64,000 nucleotides of DNA from Winogradskyella eximia (GTDB lineage Bacteria > Bacteroidota > Bacteroidia > Flavobacteriales > Flavobacteriaceae): the NCBI RefSeq assembly GCF_003386165.1, contig NZ_QRDV01000001.1, positions 924,085-988,084 of the forward strand, in the 5' to 3' direction. The translations under genes and the position numbers were made by a program. Numbering within the stretch: position 1 is the first letter of the stretch; every line of letters starts with the position of its first letter. The notes beneath the pieces were generated by a model. That model was not told the DNA's origin, ran no database searches, and saw nothing but the letters and a program-made list of their open reading frames with translations. Positions 25,363-34,857 of the stretch are shown one piece after another.

Positions 25363-25476
25363 GATATAAAATACTTGTAGTAACCTCTTGAATAATTCTT
25401 TACTAGTACTCACCTACTCATGAAAATCCTCACTCTATTTTCAGTCTAGATTATATATTGACATGGCAATAGCAAA

Positions 25477-26178
25477 TTACTTCAATAATTGATTAACATT
25501 TGCTTTATAGAGCTTACCAATAGGTACCATATAATCGCCAATAAAAATCCGATTTCCTTCTATACTAACGATGTGCTTTTTTGCAACAGCAAATGACTTA
25601 TGAACTTGAAGAAAATCATTCTCAGAAAGCAATTGGATGGTATCCGATATTTTTTCTCGAATGCTTATGGTTTCATTGCTTGTAACAACTTTGGTATAAT
25701 TACCAGAAGCTTCAATAAATAGAATATCATCTACATCTACCTGAATATGACTATTATTTTGCTTTAAAAAAATATGTTGTCCTTCAGGTTTTATAGTCTC
25801 TTTATTGTCTTTTCTTATTGTACTGGTGTTAAGAGAGGTCACTTTATTCACAGCACTCAAAAAGCGTTCAAAACTAAACGGTTTTAACAAGTAATCAACA
25901 ACGTTTAATTCGTAGCCTTCAATCGCAAATTCACTATACGCAGTGGTTACAATAACTTTTGGTGGAGATGATAAGGTTTTTAAAAATTGAAATCCTTTTA
26001 ATTTAGGCATATTCAAATCTAAAAAAATGAGATCTATATCATGTTTGCTTAAGTAGTCAATAGCTTCTATAGCATCATAACAATCTGCTTTGAATTCTAA
26101 ATTTGGTAGCATATCACAATAGCCTTTTATAATATCGTGTGCAATATGTTCGTCGTCTATAATGATATATGTAATCAT
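25477..26178 (-). CDS. LytTR family response regulator
   Basis: This 233-aa protein has a receiver (DLIFLDLNMPKLKG; DYLLKPF) and a LytTR domain (IFLKQNNSHIQVDVDDILF to FLQVHKSFAVAKKHI). The start overlaps the kinase stop by 4 bp on the minus strand. The pair is divergent from the ABC transporter genes at 27145-31361. The intervening DNA carries several copies of one short motif, so this pair probably controls the transporter. Confidence 0.9.
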   Translation of the reverse strand: MITYIIIDDEHIAHDIIKGYCDMLPNLEFKADCYDAIEAIDYLSKHDIDLIFLDLNMPKLKGFQFLKTLSSPPKVIVTTAYSEFAIEGYELNVVDYLLKPFSFERFLSAVNKVTSLNTSTIRKDNKETIKPEGQHIFLKQNNSHIQVDVDDILFIEASGNYTKVVTSNETISIREKISDTIQLLSENDFLQVHKSFAVAKKHIVSIEGNRIFIGDYMVPIGKLYKANVNQLLK

Positions 26179-26969
26179 AAGCCCTTAATATTCAATGTAG
26201 CGTTATAGATGGTATCTGTTTTGGAAATTGTTAAGGTATGCTTTTTTGGATATACCAATTCTAATCGTCGTTTTAGGTTTTTTAATCCAATTCCTGTTTC
26301 AGGGTTATCTTGTGTTTCATCAAAATTGTTTTCTATTTCAAAGGTCAATTCACTATTATGCGCTGTTAATGTGATATGAACATAAGCATTTTCTCTTAAA
26401 TTTTCCACACCATGCTTAAAGGCATTTTCTAAAAGAATAATGAAAAGAAGTGGCATAATCTCATAATTAGTGTCGTTTGTTTCAATATTGAATTGTATAT
26501 CAATCGCTTTATGATAACGCATTTTATGAAGTTCAATATAATTCTCGAGATAAGCTATTTCTTCAGACAGTAAAACCCTGTCTTTTTCGCCATCATAAAT
26601 ACTATAGCGCATCATATCAGAAAGTTTTAGAATGAGCTCTTGAGCTTTCTTAGAATCCTTATCCACTAATCCATAAAGGTTATTAAGCATATTAAAAAAG
26701 AAATGTGGATTCACTTGACTCTTTAAATGCATTAATTCTGTTTTTGCTTTTTCATTCTTCAATCTTATTAGTGATTTGATTTGTTTAAATAGCCAATGTG
26801 CAATGGTAATAAACACAAGGATAAAGTACAATGCAATAAATTCTACAAACCCTTCTAGTTTTCCAAAAGTGTCATTAAAAATGACGATGACTAAGCCTAT
26901 AATAACCAGCGCTATTTTATATAACCGCTTGATAGTTTTCCTTTTTCTTTCTGGTATTTTAAAATTCAT
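26175..26969 (-). CDS. LytS-type sensor histidine kinase, short membrane domain
   Basis: This 264-aa protein has only two hydrophobic segments (about residues 14-30 and 38-60). A coiled coil and the box QVNPHFFFNMLNNLYGL follow, then the HATPase region (LLENAFKHGVENL, GIGLKNLKRRL). It is shorter than the paralogue at 20442 and probably senses within the membrane. It is coupled by a 4-bp overlap to its LytTR partner. Confidence 0.88.
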   Translation of the reverse strand: MNFKIPERKRKTIKRLYKIALVIIGLVIVIFNDTFGKLEGFVEFIALYFILVFITIAHWLFKQIKSLIRLKNEKAKTELMHLKSQVNPHFFFNMLNNLYGLVDKDSKKAQELILKLSDMMRYSIYDGEKDRVLLSEEIAYLENYIELHKMRYHKAIDIQFNIETNDTNYEIMPLLFIILLENAFKHGVENLRENAYVHITLTAHNSELTFEIENNFDETQDNPETGIGLKNLKRRLELVYPKKHTLTISKTDTIYNATLNIKGL

Positions 26970-27010
26970 AATTCAATATTAATTAAATAAAACACCTCAG
27001 ACAAATAAGT

Positions 27011-27114
27011 TGACAAACAGTATCTCATCAGTGACAAACAATCCTAAATGTGTTTTGAGGTGTCTTTATACCTTAAAAAAATGTGTTTGTCACTAATGCA
27101 TGTGTTTGTGTCAC
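27011..27114. promoter_or_regulatory. Cluster of TGTTTGT(GT)CAC motifs in divergent promoter
   Basis: The motif occurs inverted at 27011-27020 (TGACAAACAG) and 27031-27040 (GTGACAAACA). It occurs direct at 27083-27093 (GTGTTTGTCAC) and, with a GT insertion, at 27102-27114 (GTGTTTGTGTCAC). ACACCTC (26992-26998) and GAGGTGT (27057-27063) add an outer dyad. These lie between the kinase gene (-) and the ABC ATPase gene (+) and are probable binding sites of the LytTR regulator. Confidence 0.55.
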
Positions 27115-27144
27115 TAACACTTTTTAAAGGCTAAAAACGCTTAT

Positions 27145-28065
27145 ATGTTTGTCTCAATCAATCAAAAAATGAACAGTATGGAACTCAGAATTGACAATCT
27201 ATCAAAAACGTATTCAAACGGGATTAAAGCTTTACAAAACATTTCACTTGATATACCAAAAGGGATGTTTGGTCTATTAGGCCCAAATGGTGCAGGCAAG
27301 TCTACGTTAATGCGAACTATTGCAACACTGCAAGAAGCCGATTCTGGTTCCATTGTTCTTGGAGACATCGATGTCTTACAACAAAAAAATGAATTGCGAC
27401 AGGTATTAGGGTATTTGCCGCAACAATTTGGCTTGTATCCAAAAATATCGGCAGAAGTATTACTCAATCATTTCGCAGTGCTTAAAGGCATCACCAATAA
27501 AAACGAACGTAAAGAATTAGTGAAAGCACTTTTGTATAAAACCAATTTATATGACGTGCGACAACAAAATCTGAAAGGGTTTTCTGGTGGGATGAAGCAA
27601 CGATTTGGCATTGCACAAGCCTTACTTAACAATCCGAAGTTACTTATTGTAGATGAACCAACAGCAGGATTGGATCCTGTAGAACGCAATCGCTTTTACA
27701 ATGTTTTAAGCGAGCTCGGAGAACATACTGTGGTTATTTTATCTACGCATATTGTTGACGATGTCAAAGAACTCTGCACAAATATGGCCATTATTAATCA
27801 AGGTCAAGTATGCTTAAAAGGGCAGCCGTTGCAGATACTAGAAGGCCTAAAAGATAAAGTCTATAAAAAAACAATCGAGAAATCAGAATTGAACCTATAT
27901 AAAGAAAATTATCAGGTCATCAGTGAACGATTATTTCTTGGTAAACCAACTATTCATATAATAAGTGAGACTAATCCTGGAGATGGATTTACAGCTATTA
28001 ATGCGGAACTAGAAGATGTGTATTTCTCAGAAATTTTCAATGGAACTAAAACTAAATCTATTTAA
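27145..28065 (+). CDS. ABC transporter ATP-binding protein
   Basis: This protein is up to 306 aa. Walker A is GPNGAGKST, Q-loop is in YLPQQFG, the signature is FSGGMKQR and Walker B is LLIVDEPTAGLDP, followed by the H-loop STHIVDD. Internal starts at 27169 and 27178 (MELRIDNLSKTY) fit the family better than ATG 27145. It is the energising subunit for the permease encoded 2 bp downstream. The type resembles the CcmA/BcrA group of exporter ATPases. Confidence 0.92.
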   Translation: MFVSINQKMNSMELRIDNLSKTYSNGIKALQNISLDIPKGMFGLLGPNGAGKSTLMRTIATLQEADSGSIVLGDIDVLQQKNELRQVLGYLPQQFGLYPKISAEVLLNHFAVLKGITNKNERKELVKALLYKTNLYDVRQQNLKGFSGGMKQRFGIAQALLNNPKLLIVDEPTAGLDPVERNRFYNVLSELGEHTVVILSTHIVDDVKELCTNMAIINQGQVCLKGQPLQILEGLKDKVYKKTIEKSELNLYKENYQVISERLFLGKPTIHIISETNPGDGFTAINAELEDVYFSEIFNGTKTKSI

Positions 28066-28067
28066 TT

Positions 28068-31000
28068 ATGTGGTATGAAATTTTTAAGTTCGAAATCCAA
28101 TATCGAATTAAACGACCAGACACCTATGTGTTCTTCTTATTTATATTTCTGTTTTCAATTGTTGGTGTAGATTTTATTTTTCAAGGTTCAGAAATGGGGC
28201 TAATGAAAAGAAATTCACCCATAGTAATAGCGAAAACTATGGGAGCTATAACTGGTTTCTTTATGATTTTAGCCTCAATGATTATGGGAGTTTCTGTACT
28301 TAGAGATTTTGAGTACGAGATAGAGTCATTACTATTTTCTACACCTATCAAAAAAAGAGATTATTTAATGGGTCGGTTTTTAGGCGCATTTACTGTTCTG
28401 CTGTTTGTATTTACAGGAATTATATTGGGTATGATGTTGGGTGAATTTATGCCCTGGAATAGTCCAGATGAGCTATTAGCTTTTAATGCATTTATTTATA
28501 TAAAGACCTTTGTAATGGTAACGTTACCAACGTTATTTTTTGGAGCAGCGTTGTTTTTTGTAACTGGTGCCTTAACTAGAAATTTAGTAGTTGTATATAC
28601 ACAAGGCGTGATCTTGTTTGTCGTATTTTTATTAACAAAAGCAATTACCAATGCGTTCTGGCAAGCTATTTTTGATCCATTTTCATTAACAACAGTAACC
28701 TATATTACAAAATCCTGGACGGTCTTAGAAAAGAGCACTCAAGAGCTTCCATTTATTAGTGCTTTGTTATATAACAAATTATTTTGGTTTTTTTTAGGAG
28801 TAATCGCATTAATGTATGGTTATAAAAAATTCAACTTTAATCTGGTTAAAGAAAAGAAATCAAAGAGAAAGCATGTTCAAAAATTAGTAGCTAAAAGTGC
28901 CAATAAAAATACTGATATAGAAATCCCTAAAGCTAAAAAACACTATGGTTTATCATCTAAATGGACACAATTAAAAGAGTTTTCGTGGTTTTATTTTATA
29001 AGTATTTTTAAACAACCATCATTTTGGGGAATTGTTATTTGCGGAATGATTATCATCTTAATCAATTCTGTAAATCTTGGAACTGTATATGGCGTTGATA
29101 GTTATCCTGCAACCTATTTTATAGTTGAGGAACTTCAGGAAACATCTTATTTTTTCTTTATCATCATCCTTGTTTTTTATTCAGGAGAATTGGTGTGGAA
29201 AGAAAGAGGTGCGAAGTTGAATTTAATTTATGATGCTACACCCATGTCAAGTTTTGTAAGGTTAGCTGGAAAGTTTATTGGATTAAACTTAATTTATGTC
29301 GTATTAATACTTGCTTTAATTAGTTCAGGGATAGTATTCCAAACGCTAAGTGGCTATTATAACTATGAATTGCAAGTGTATTTTAATGGATTCTTTTTAG
29401 AAATTCTACCCCTATTATCCATTTTTACCTGCTTAGCATTTTTCATACAATCTTTAGTGAATAATAAGTTTGTAGGTATCATTTTGGTGATTGTATTTAG
29501 TATTGTTAATGTAGCCATTGCTGTATTGGGATTTGATCATGATTTACACTTTTTTGGAGGAAGTTCCTTAGGTGCTTATTCAGATATGAATGGTTATGGG
29601 CATTTTTTACAACCCTATTTACTCATTAAATTGTATTGGTTTCTTTTCGGAATACTTTTATTAATCATAGGATCTTTAGTCGCTGTTAGAGGAAATGAAA
29701 CAAATTTAATAAAACGAATAAGAGTTGCTAAATATAAGTTCAGCAAACCACTCATAAAATTTACTGACATCATTCTTTTTGCTTTTATCATTATTGGAGG
29801 GTTTATATTTTACAATACGAATATTTTAAATGAATATTGGAGCAATTCTGAAGCTACTGAATTCAGAGTAGCGTATGAAAAAGAATTGAAACAATTTGAA
29901 TATATACCACAGCCCAAAATAATAGACGTTAACTTACAATTAGAGCTGTATCCTTCTAAACGAGATTACACAGTAGAAGGGTATTATATGTTAAAAAACA
30001 CATCAATTGAAAACATAAAAGCCATCCATATTCAAAAACTTTTGGAAGAAAATGTTACTATAGACAGTATCTCTTTTGAAGGTGGTTTTACAACTAATAA
30101 TCAATACAAAAAATTTGATTATTCAATTTTTAACTTAGAGAAAGCTTTACAACCTGGTGATTCTGTAAAAATGTATTTTAAGCAACGTTTTACAACCAAA
30201 GGCTTTGAGCAAGGTCGTTCTAATACCAATATTGTTTACAATGGTACATTTTTCAATAACGAACAGTTTCCAACATTGGGTTACAATAAAAAATATGAAC
30301 TTCAAGATGAAGATAAACGAAGAGATCATAACTTATCAAAAAGATCTAAAAAAGTTAACATAGATGACCCTAAAGAATTAGTTAATGCGAGATCTGGTGG
30401 TGATTCTGATGGTATTAATTTTGAAATGATTATTGGTACATCCAAAGATCAAACAGCTTTGGTTCCTGGAGATTTATTGAGAAAATGGACAGATAATAAT
30501 CGTAATTATTTTCACTATAAAACAAATACACCTATTATTAATTTTTATGCCATAGTTTCTGCTGACTATGAAATTAAAAAAGACAAATGGATGACAAGTA
30601 ATGAGGCGATCACTGAGCCTGTTGACCTTGAAATTTATTATCAAAAAGGACATGAGTATAACATCGATAGAATGATGAAGTCTATGAAAGCATCCTTAGC
30701 CTATTATAGTAACAACTTCAGTCCTTATCAATACCAGCAACTGCGTATTATGGAGTTTCCACGTTATGCGCAATTTGCGCAATCTTTTCCTGGAACTATT
30801 CCATTCTCAGAATCTATTGGATTTGTGTTAGATATAGATGACGAAAAAGATGTAGATATGGCTTTTTATGTGACTGCACATGAAGTAGCTCACCAATGGT
30901 TTGGAATGCAAGTGGAAGCTGCGAATGTGCAAGGTCAATTGATGGTTTTAGAAACCTTATCTCAATATGCAGCAATAATGGTTTTAAAAGAGCAGTATTC

Positions 31001-31361
31001 CGAAGAAAAAGTGCAACAGTTTTTAGCACTTCAATTGGATAAATATAAAGAAGGAAAACAACAAGAAAGTAAGGAAGAACCATCTCTTGCTCTTGTAGAA
31101 AATCAAGATTATGTCTATTATGCTAAAGGAGCGATCAATATGTATGAACTTCAAAAAGCAATAGGAGAAAAGAATGTGAATTTAGCATTAAAATATTTTC
31201 TTGAAGATTGGAATACAAAAAACGGCAAACTAAAAATGCAGACTGATAGATATGCGACAACTCAAGACTTACTAGAGTATTTCAGAGCAGTTACACCAAG
31301 CAATCTCCAGCATATCATCGAGGAGCTTTTTGAATCTGTGGGTGTATTAAAAAATCACTAA
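28068..31361 (+). CDS. ABC permease fused to M1-family aminopeptidase
   Basis: This 1097-aa protein has an N-terminal half of two six-helix ABC-2-like permease units (about residues 15-260 and 310-590), joined by a basic linker. From about 600 the protein is an M1 (gluzincin) peptidase with zinc motif HEVAHQW (938-944) and a further Glu near 962 in VLETLSQY. The GAMEN substrate loop is replaced by a PFSESIGF-type segment. Such fusions are recurrent in Bacteroidota. A role in export coupled to peptide trimming is inferred. It forms an operon with the ATPase gene and is divergent from the LytTR pair. Confidence 0.88.
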   Translation: MWYEIFKFEIQYRIKRPDTYVFFLFIFLFSIVGVDFIFQGSEMGLMKRNSPIVIAKTMGAITGFFMILASMIMGVSVLRDFEYEIESLLFSTPIKKRDYLMGRFLGAFTVLLFVFTGIILGMMLGEFMPWNSPDELLAFNAFIYIKTFVMVTLPTLFFGAALFFVTGALTRNLVVVYTQGVILFVVFLLTKAITNAFWQAIFDPFSLTTVTYITKSWTVLEKSTQELPFISALLYNKLFWFFLGVIALMYGYKKFNFNLVKEKKSKRKHVQKLVAKSANKNTDIEIPKAKKHYGLSSKWTQLKEFSWFYFISIFKQPSFWGIVICGMIIILINSVNLGTVYGVDSYPATYFIVEELQETSYFFFIIILVFYSGELVWKERGAKLNLIYDATPMSSFVRLAGKFIGLNLIYVVLILALISSGIVFQTLSGYYNYELQVYFNGFFLEILPLLSIFTCLAFFIQSLVNNKFVGIILVIVFSIVNVAIAVLGFDHDLHFFGGSSLGAYSDMNGYGHFLQPYLLIKLYWFLFGILLLIIGSLVAVRGNETNLIKRIRVAKYKFSKPLIKFTDIILFAFIIIGGFIFYNTNILNEYWSNSEATEFRVAYEKELKQFEYIPQPKIIDVNLQLELYPSKRDYTVEGYYMLKNTSIENIKAIHIQKLLEENVTIDSISFEGGFTTNNQYKKFDYSIFNLEKALQPGDSVKMYFKQRFTTKGFEQGRSNTNIVYNGTFFNNEQFPTLGYNKKYELQDEDKRRDHNLSKRSKKVNIDDPKELVNARSGGDSDGINFEMIIGTSKDQTALVPGDLLRKWTDNNRNYFHYKTNTPIINFYAIVSADYEIKKDKWMTSNEAITEPVDLEIYYQKGHEYNIDRMMKSMKASLAYYSNNFSPYQYQQLRIMEFPRYAQFAQSFPGTIPFSESIGFVLDIDDEKDVDMAFYVTAHEVAHQWFGMQVEAANVQGQLMVLETLSQYAAIMVLKEQYSEEKVQQFLALQLDKYKEGKQQESKEEPSLALVENQDYVYYAKGAINMYELQKAIGEKNVNLALKYFLEDWNTKNGKLKMQTDRYATTQDLLEYFRAVTPSNLQHIIEELFESVGVLKNH

Positions 31362-31430
31362 GGTTAAATAAATCAACTTCTCATAAAAGCATAAAACCTG
31401 TGCTTATTGTGGCAAACCATTAAAAATCTT

Positions 31431-31505
31431 ACGTTAGCTAAGAAGATGATCAAACAAGCGGAACACATTTATAATAAAGAAAGAACATATCTAAGCTTAA
31501 AATAA
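31431..31505 (+). pseudogene. Remnant of an IS3-type transposase C-terminus
   Basis: The frame reads TLAKKMIKQAEHIYNKERT followed by YLSLK and a stop. This resembles the end of IS3/IS150 integrase-core transposases (IYNxxRPHLSL). A frameshifted continuation (ACCACC region to about 31640, with KKVNLL) may be more of the same tail. No terminal inverted repeats or upstream part of the gene were found, so it is a decayed fragment within the 318-bp gap 31362-31679. Confidence 0.5.
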
Positions 31506-31679
31506 AACGAACCACCATATGTTTAGATCAATAAGGAGAGGTATGCTACCATTTTCACAAAAGAATAAAGAAAATCTGCAATTTTTGACCTTCTAAAAAT
31601 CCAGAAATTAACGCTAAAAAGGTTAACTTACTTGCGTATAATAAAGACATTAACAATTCATAAAACTTGAAAAGCATTT

Positions 31680-32912
31680 ATGTCAATTTATGATAAAAAC
31701 AAGTCTAGATTCTTTCAAAGAATAGTCGATATTGGCGCTGAGTACAATTTTTCTATAACTGAACTCAGATATTTACGTGTTACGAATATTGCATCTCTTT
31801 TAGGTGTAGTTTATAATGTAACTTGGATGCTAATTGCATTATTCTTGACAGACGCATTAATAATTTACGGAAGTAATACTTTTTTGGGATTAATGTTTCT
31901 AATGGCGTTAATTTTCAATTGGAAAGGGTTACGAGTCCTGGCTTCCGTTTGGCTTATTCTAGCATCTTATATGTCTGTTCTCTTATTTCTTTACTTGCTA
32001 GGGTTTTCCTCAGGAGTTGCAGTTGTTTGTTTCCTAATTATTATTCTGCCATATATGACTTTTCCTCGTAAGGCTAGGAATATAGCCCATGTCTTTAGTA
32101 TTCTAGCTTGCCTAACGTTGATTGCTACAGTAATATTTCAATCAAATATAAAATCCCATTTTGGAGGATTAGATCCCTATATATCACAAATAGTTAATAT
32201 CAGTATTACTGCATTGATTTGCTTCATACTAATAGCAAGTATGTCTATTTTAATAGATCAATCTGAGGAATCTTTAATGGTTGAACAGAAAAAATCAGAT
32301 GATCTTCTGCACAATATATTACCCGCAAACATAATAAGAGACTTAAAAGAAAGCGGTAAAACAATTCCAAAAAGACACAAAAATATCACTGTCCTGTTTA
32401 CTGATTTTGAAGGATTTACAAATCTTGTGGCGTCCATGTCAGCAATCACTTTAGTCAATGAACTCAATGATATTTTTGGTCGATTCGATGAAATTATGGA
32501 AGAAACGAAAGTAGAAAAAATTGAAACGATTGGTGATGCGTATATGGCAGCGTGTGGCCTTGAAAAAGAAACGATAAATCATGCTACTAACTGCATCAAA
32601 GCCGCACAAAAGATGCTATCCTATCTTGAGGAGAGAAATCAAAGCCATGTCATAAAATGGAGAATGAGGGTTGGTATACATTCTGGATCTGTAGTAGCAG
32701 GGGTTGTGGGCAAGAAGAAGTTCGCATACGACCTTTTTGGAGACACGATAAATACCGCCAGCAGGATGGAATCTGCAGGTGAAGTAGGTAAAATCAATAT
32801 ATCTTCATCCACCTATGAACTGATTAAAAATGAATTTTCGTGTATTTCTCGTGGAAAGATCCATGCAAAGGGAAAAGGGAAATTGGACATGTACTTTCTG
32901 AATCAAACTTAA
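31680..32912 (+). CDS. Membrane-bound class III adenylate cyclase
   Basis: This 410-aa protein has six hydrophobic segments in residues 35-200, a short helix (DDLLHNILPANIIRDL) and a class III cyclase domain. The metal Asp residues are in LFTDFEGFT and TIGDAYM. The adenine-selecting Lys is in VEKIETIGD and the Asp in YDLFGDT. Transition-state Asn and Arg are in NTASRMES. All catalytic positions fit cyclisation of ATP to cAMP. The NILP motif helix is typical of membrane-coupled bacterial cyclases. The sensed signal is unknown. Confidence 0.9.
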   Translation: MSIYDKNKSRFFQRIVDIGAEYNFSITELRYLRVTNIASLLGVVYNVTWMLIALFLTDALIIYGSNTFLGLMFLMALIFNWKGLRVLASVWLILASYMSVLLFLYLLGFSSGVAVVCFLIIILPYMTFPRKARNIAHVFSILACLTLIATVIFQSNIKSHFGGLDPYISQIVNISITALICFILIASMSILIDQSEESLMVEQKKSDDLLHNILPANIIRDLKESGKTIPKRHKNITVLFTDFEGFTNLVASMSAITLVNELNDIFGRFDEIMEETKVEKIETIGDAYMAACGLEKETINHATNCIKAAQKMLSYLEERNQSHVIKWRMRVGIHSGSVVAGVVGKKKFAYDLFGDTINTASRMESAGEVGKINISSSTYELIKNEFSCISRGKIHAKGKGKLDMYFLNQT

Positions 32913-33067
32913 AACGCATAAAATTAATCAAGAAAACAAATAGTATTTTTATGTTGTATATAATAGGATCATATTTCCAAACATAAACTTTGAAACCCTG
33001 AACTTTTCTGAACTGTGTTACGAATAATACTTCCTAAAAATGAGCAATAATTATAACTTTACTATCT

Positions 33068-34114
33068 ATGCTTAATTCTAAAAAACGAAATAAAAAAATT
33101 ATAATCAGGATAGCCTTGTTCACAGGTACTGCAATTTCCTTGTGGTTTGTGCCTTGGATTTTAGTGAAAGCTTGGATATTACCATTGCCAGATACTGTTC
33201 AAGAACAAGTTGACCAAGCAATAAGTCACGGTTTGGATGGTATGATTGTTTATGTAGATGAGGCAGGGAAACAACCAGAATTTTATACAGGTGGTTGGCA
33301 CAATCGAGAACATAAAATACCTGCTAAACCCAATGCACTATTTAAAATAGCTAGTATTAGCAAGTTATATGTAGCGGTTTCCATTTCTAAGTTGGTTAAT
33401 GATAACAGATTGTCACTAGATAAAACCCTTGCTGATTATTTCCCTGAATTGCTAGGTAGGATTGAAAATGCAGATAGAATAACTCTAAAAATGATGGTAC
33501 AACATCGAAGCGGGATTCCAAATTTTACAGACAGTGGAGGTTACTGGGAAAACCCACCTGATAGTGCTGAGGAATCGTTAGCATTAGTATTGGATACACC
33601 CGCGCTGTTTGAACCAGGAGAAGACTATAGCTATTCAAATACAAATTATTTACTCCTTGGTTTACTTATTGACAATACGGTGGGGTATAATCATCATCAA
33701 TATATCAAAGAGCAAATTTTAGTACCACTCGAACTGAATAATACATTCTTCTCGTTAAGCGAGGTAGATATAGAGGATGTGATGAGTGGTTACTACGTTG
33801 GCTATGAACCTGATTTAAAAGAGAAAGAATTCGGTATGCTGGCTACTGCGGAAGATGTTGGTATATTTTTGAGAGCATTAAACGATGGTTCTATATTCAA
33901 AGAACGAGAACGGAAAATCTATTCTGAAATTTATGAATATGAACATTCTGGATGGGTTCCAGGATATCAGAGCTTTACAGAATATCATAACAATATAGAC
34001 ACTGTAGTAATTCTTTTTAATAATACAACTGATGAGGATTTATTACTGTGGAATTTGTCAGAAATAATGATAAATAGAGTGGTTAGAATTGTTGAGGAAA
34101 ATAGAGCAAAATAA
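33068..34114 (+). CDS. Membrane-anchored serine hydrolase, beta-lactamase family
   Basis: This 348-aa protein has an uncleaved-type N-terminal hydrophobic anchor (residues 10-32). Its S12 motifs are SISK in KIASISKLY, YSN in YSYSNTNYLLLG and HSG in EHSGWVPG as the third element. It is shorter than the family member at 16141 and lacks the extra beta domain. It is the third serine hydrolase in the window. Probably periplasmic, acting on peptides or esters. Confidence 0.83.
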   Translation: MLNSKKRNKKIIIRIALFTGTAISLWFVPWILVKAWILPLPDTVQEQVDQAISHGLDGMIVYVDEAGKQPEFYTGGWHNREHKIPAKPNALFKIASISKLYVAVSISKLVNDNRLSLDKTLADYFPELLGRIENADRITLKMMVQHRSGIPNFTDSGGYWENPPDSAEESLALVLDTPALFEPGEDYSYSNTNYLLLGLLIDNTVGYNHHQYIKEQILVPLELNNTFFSLSEVDIEDVMSGYYVGYEPDLKEKEFGMLATAEDVGIFLRALNDGSIFKERERKIYSEIYEYEHSGWVPGYQSFTEYHNNIDTVVILFNNTTDEDLLLWNLSEIMINRVVRIVEENRAK

Positions 34115-34392
34115 TACAGGCTTTAACGAATATCAATTTATAACGAGAACCACTTTATCCCTTGAGCATTATCAATTTCAACAACCATATATTTGATTTT
34201 TTTAGAAATTACTGTACGACAATGTGATTACAAAAATAAAATCAAAATTAACAATTCTAATAAACTCTTGGGTTCGAAGTAATAAGGGTGAGTTTTGATT
34301 TATATTGATTTTGAGATAATTAAGTCAATATCTTCCTTCAAAAAGTTTGAACTCTGTCCCTTCGAGGTCACGAATAAATAGTTTCATAAGAA

Positions 34393-34812
34393 AAAACGCC
34401 AAGCTTGCTTGAGCGTTTTTTTGTTGAAACTATTTTCAAGGCTGAGCATTAAAGGATGCGCAGCAATCCTCTAATGCTTAGGATTGCTTTTTAAGGGTAA
34501 TTATAAAACGCCAAGCTTGCTTGAGTGTTTTTTTGTTGAAACTATTTTCAAGGCTGAGCATTAAAGGATGCGCAGCAATCCTCTAATGCTTAGGATTGCT
34601 TTTTAAGGGTAATTATAAAACGCCAAGCTTGCTTGAGTGTTTTTTTGTTGAAACTATTTTCAAGGCTGAGCATTAAAGGATGCGCAGCAATCCTCTAATG
34701 CTTAGGATTGCTTTTTAAGGGTAATTATAAAACGCCAAGCTTGCTTGAGCGTTTTTTTGTTGAAACTATTTTTAAGGCTGAATATTAAGGATAATCAGCA
34801 ATCCTTAAGAGA
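34393..34812. repeat. 112-bp tandem repeat, three full units plus a decayed fourth
   Basis: Units start at 34393, 34505, 34617 and 34729 with AAAACGCCAAGCTTGCTTGA, exact 112-bp period. Units 1-3 are almost identical; unit 4 is shortened and mutated. Each unit holds hairpin 1 (AAAACGC/GCGTTTT followed by T residues). It also holds two overlapping alternatives, AGCATTAAAGGAT pairing with ATCCTCTAATGCT, or AGCAATCCT pairing with AGGATTGCT and followed by TTTTT. The array sits between convergent genes; the 278 bp to its left (34115-34392) shows no gene. Confidence 0.9.
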
Positions 34813-34857
34813 TCTATTCTATTATTTCCAACCTGAGTTCATTTTATTTTAAGAAGA

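Noticed and set aside
34345-34371. String resembling a tRNA T-arm and 3' end (TTTGAACTCTGTCCCTTCGA)
   Set aside because: No acceptor, D-arm or anticodon stem can be built upstream. At most a fragment left by an integration event, so not annotated as tRNA.
34393-34812. CRISPR array
   Set aside because: The 112-bp units are contiguous and nearly identical throughout; there are no unique spacers and no cas genes nearby.
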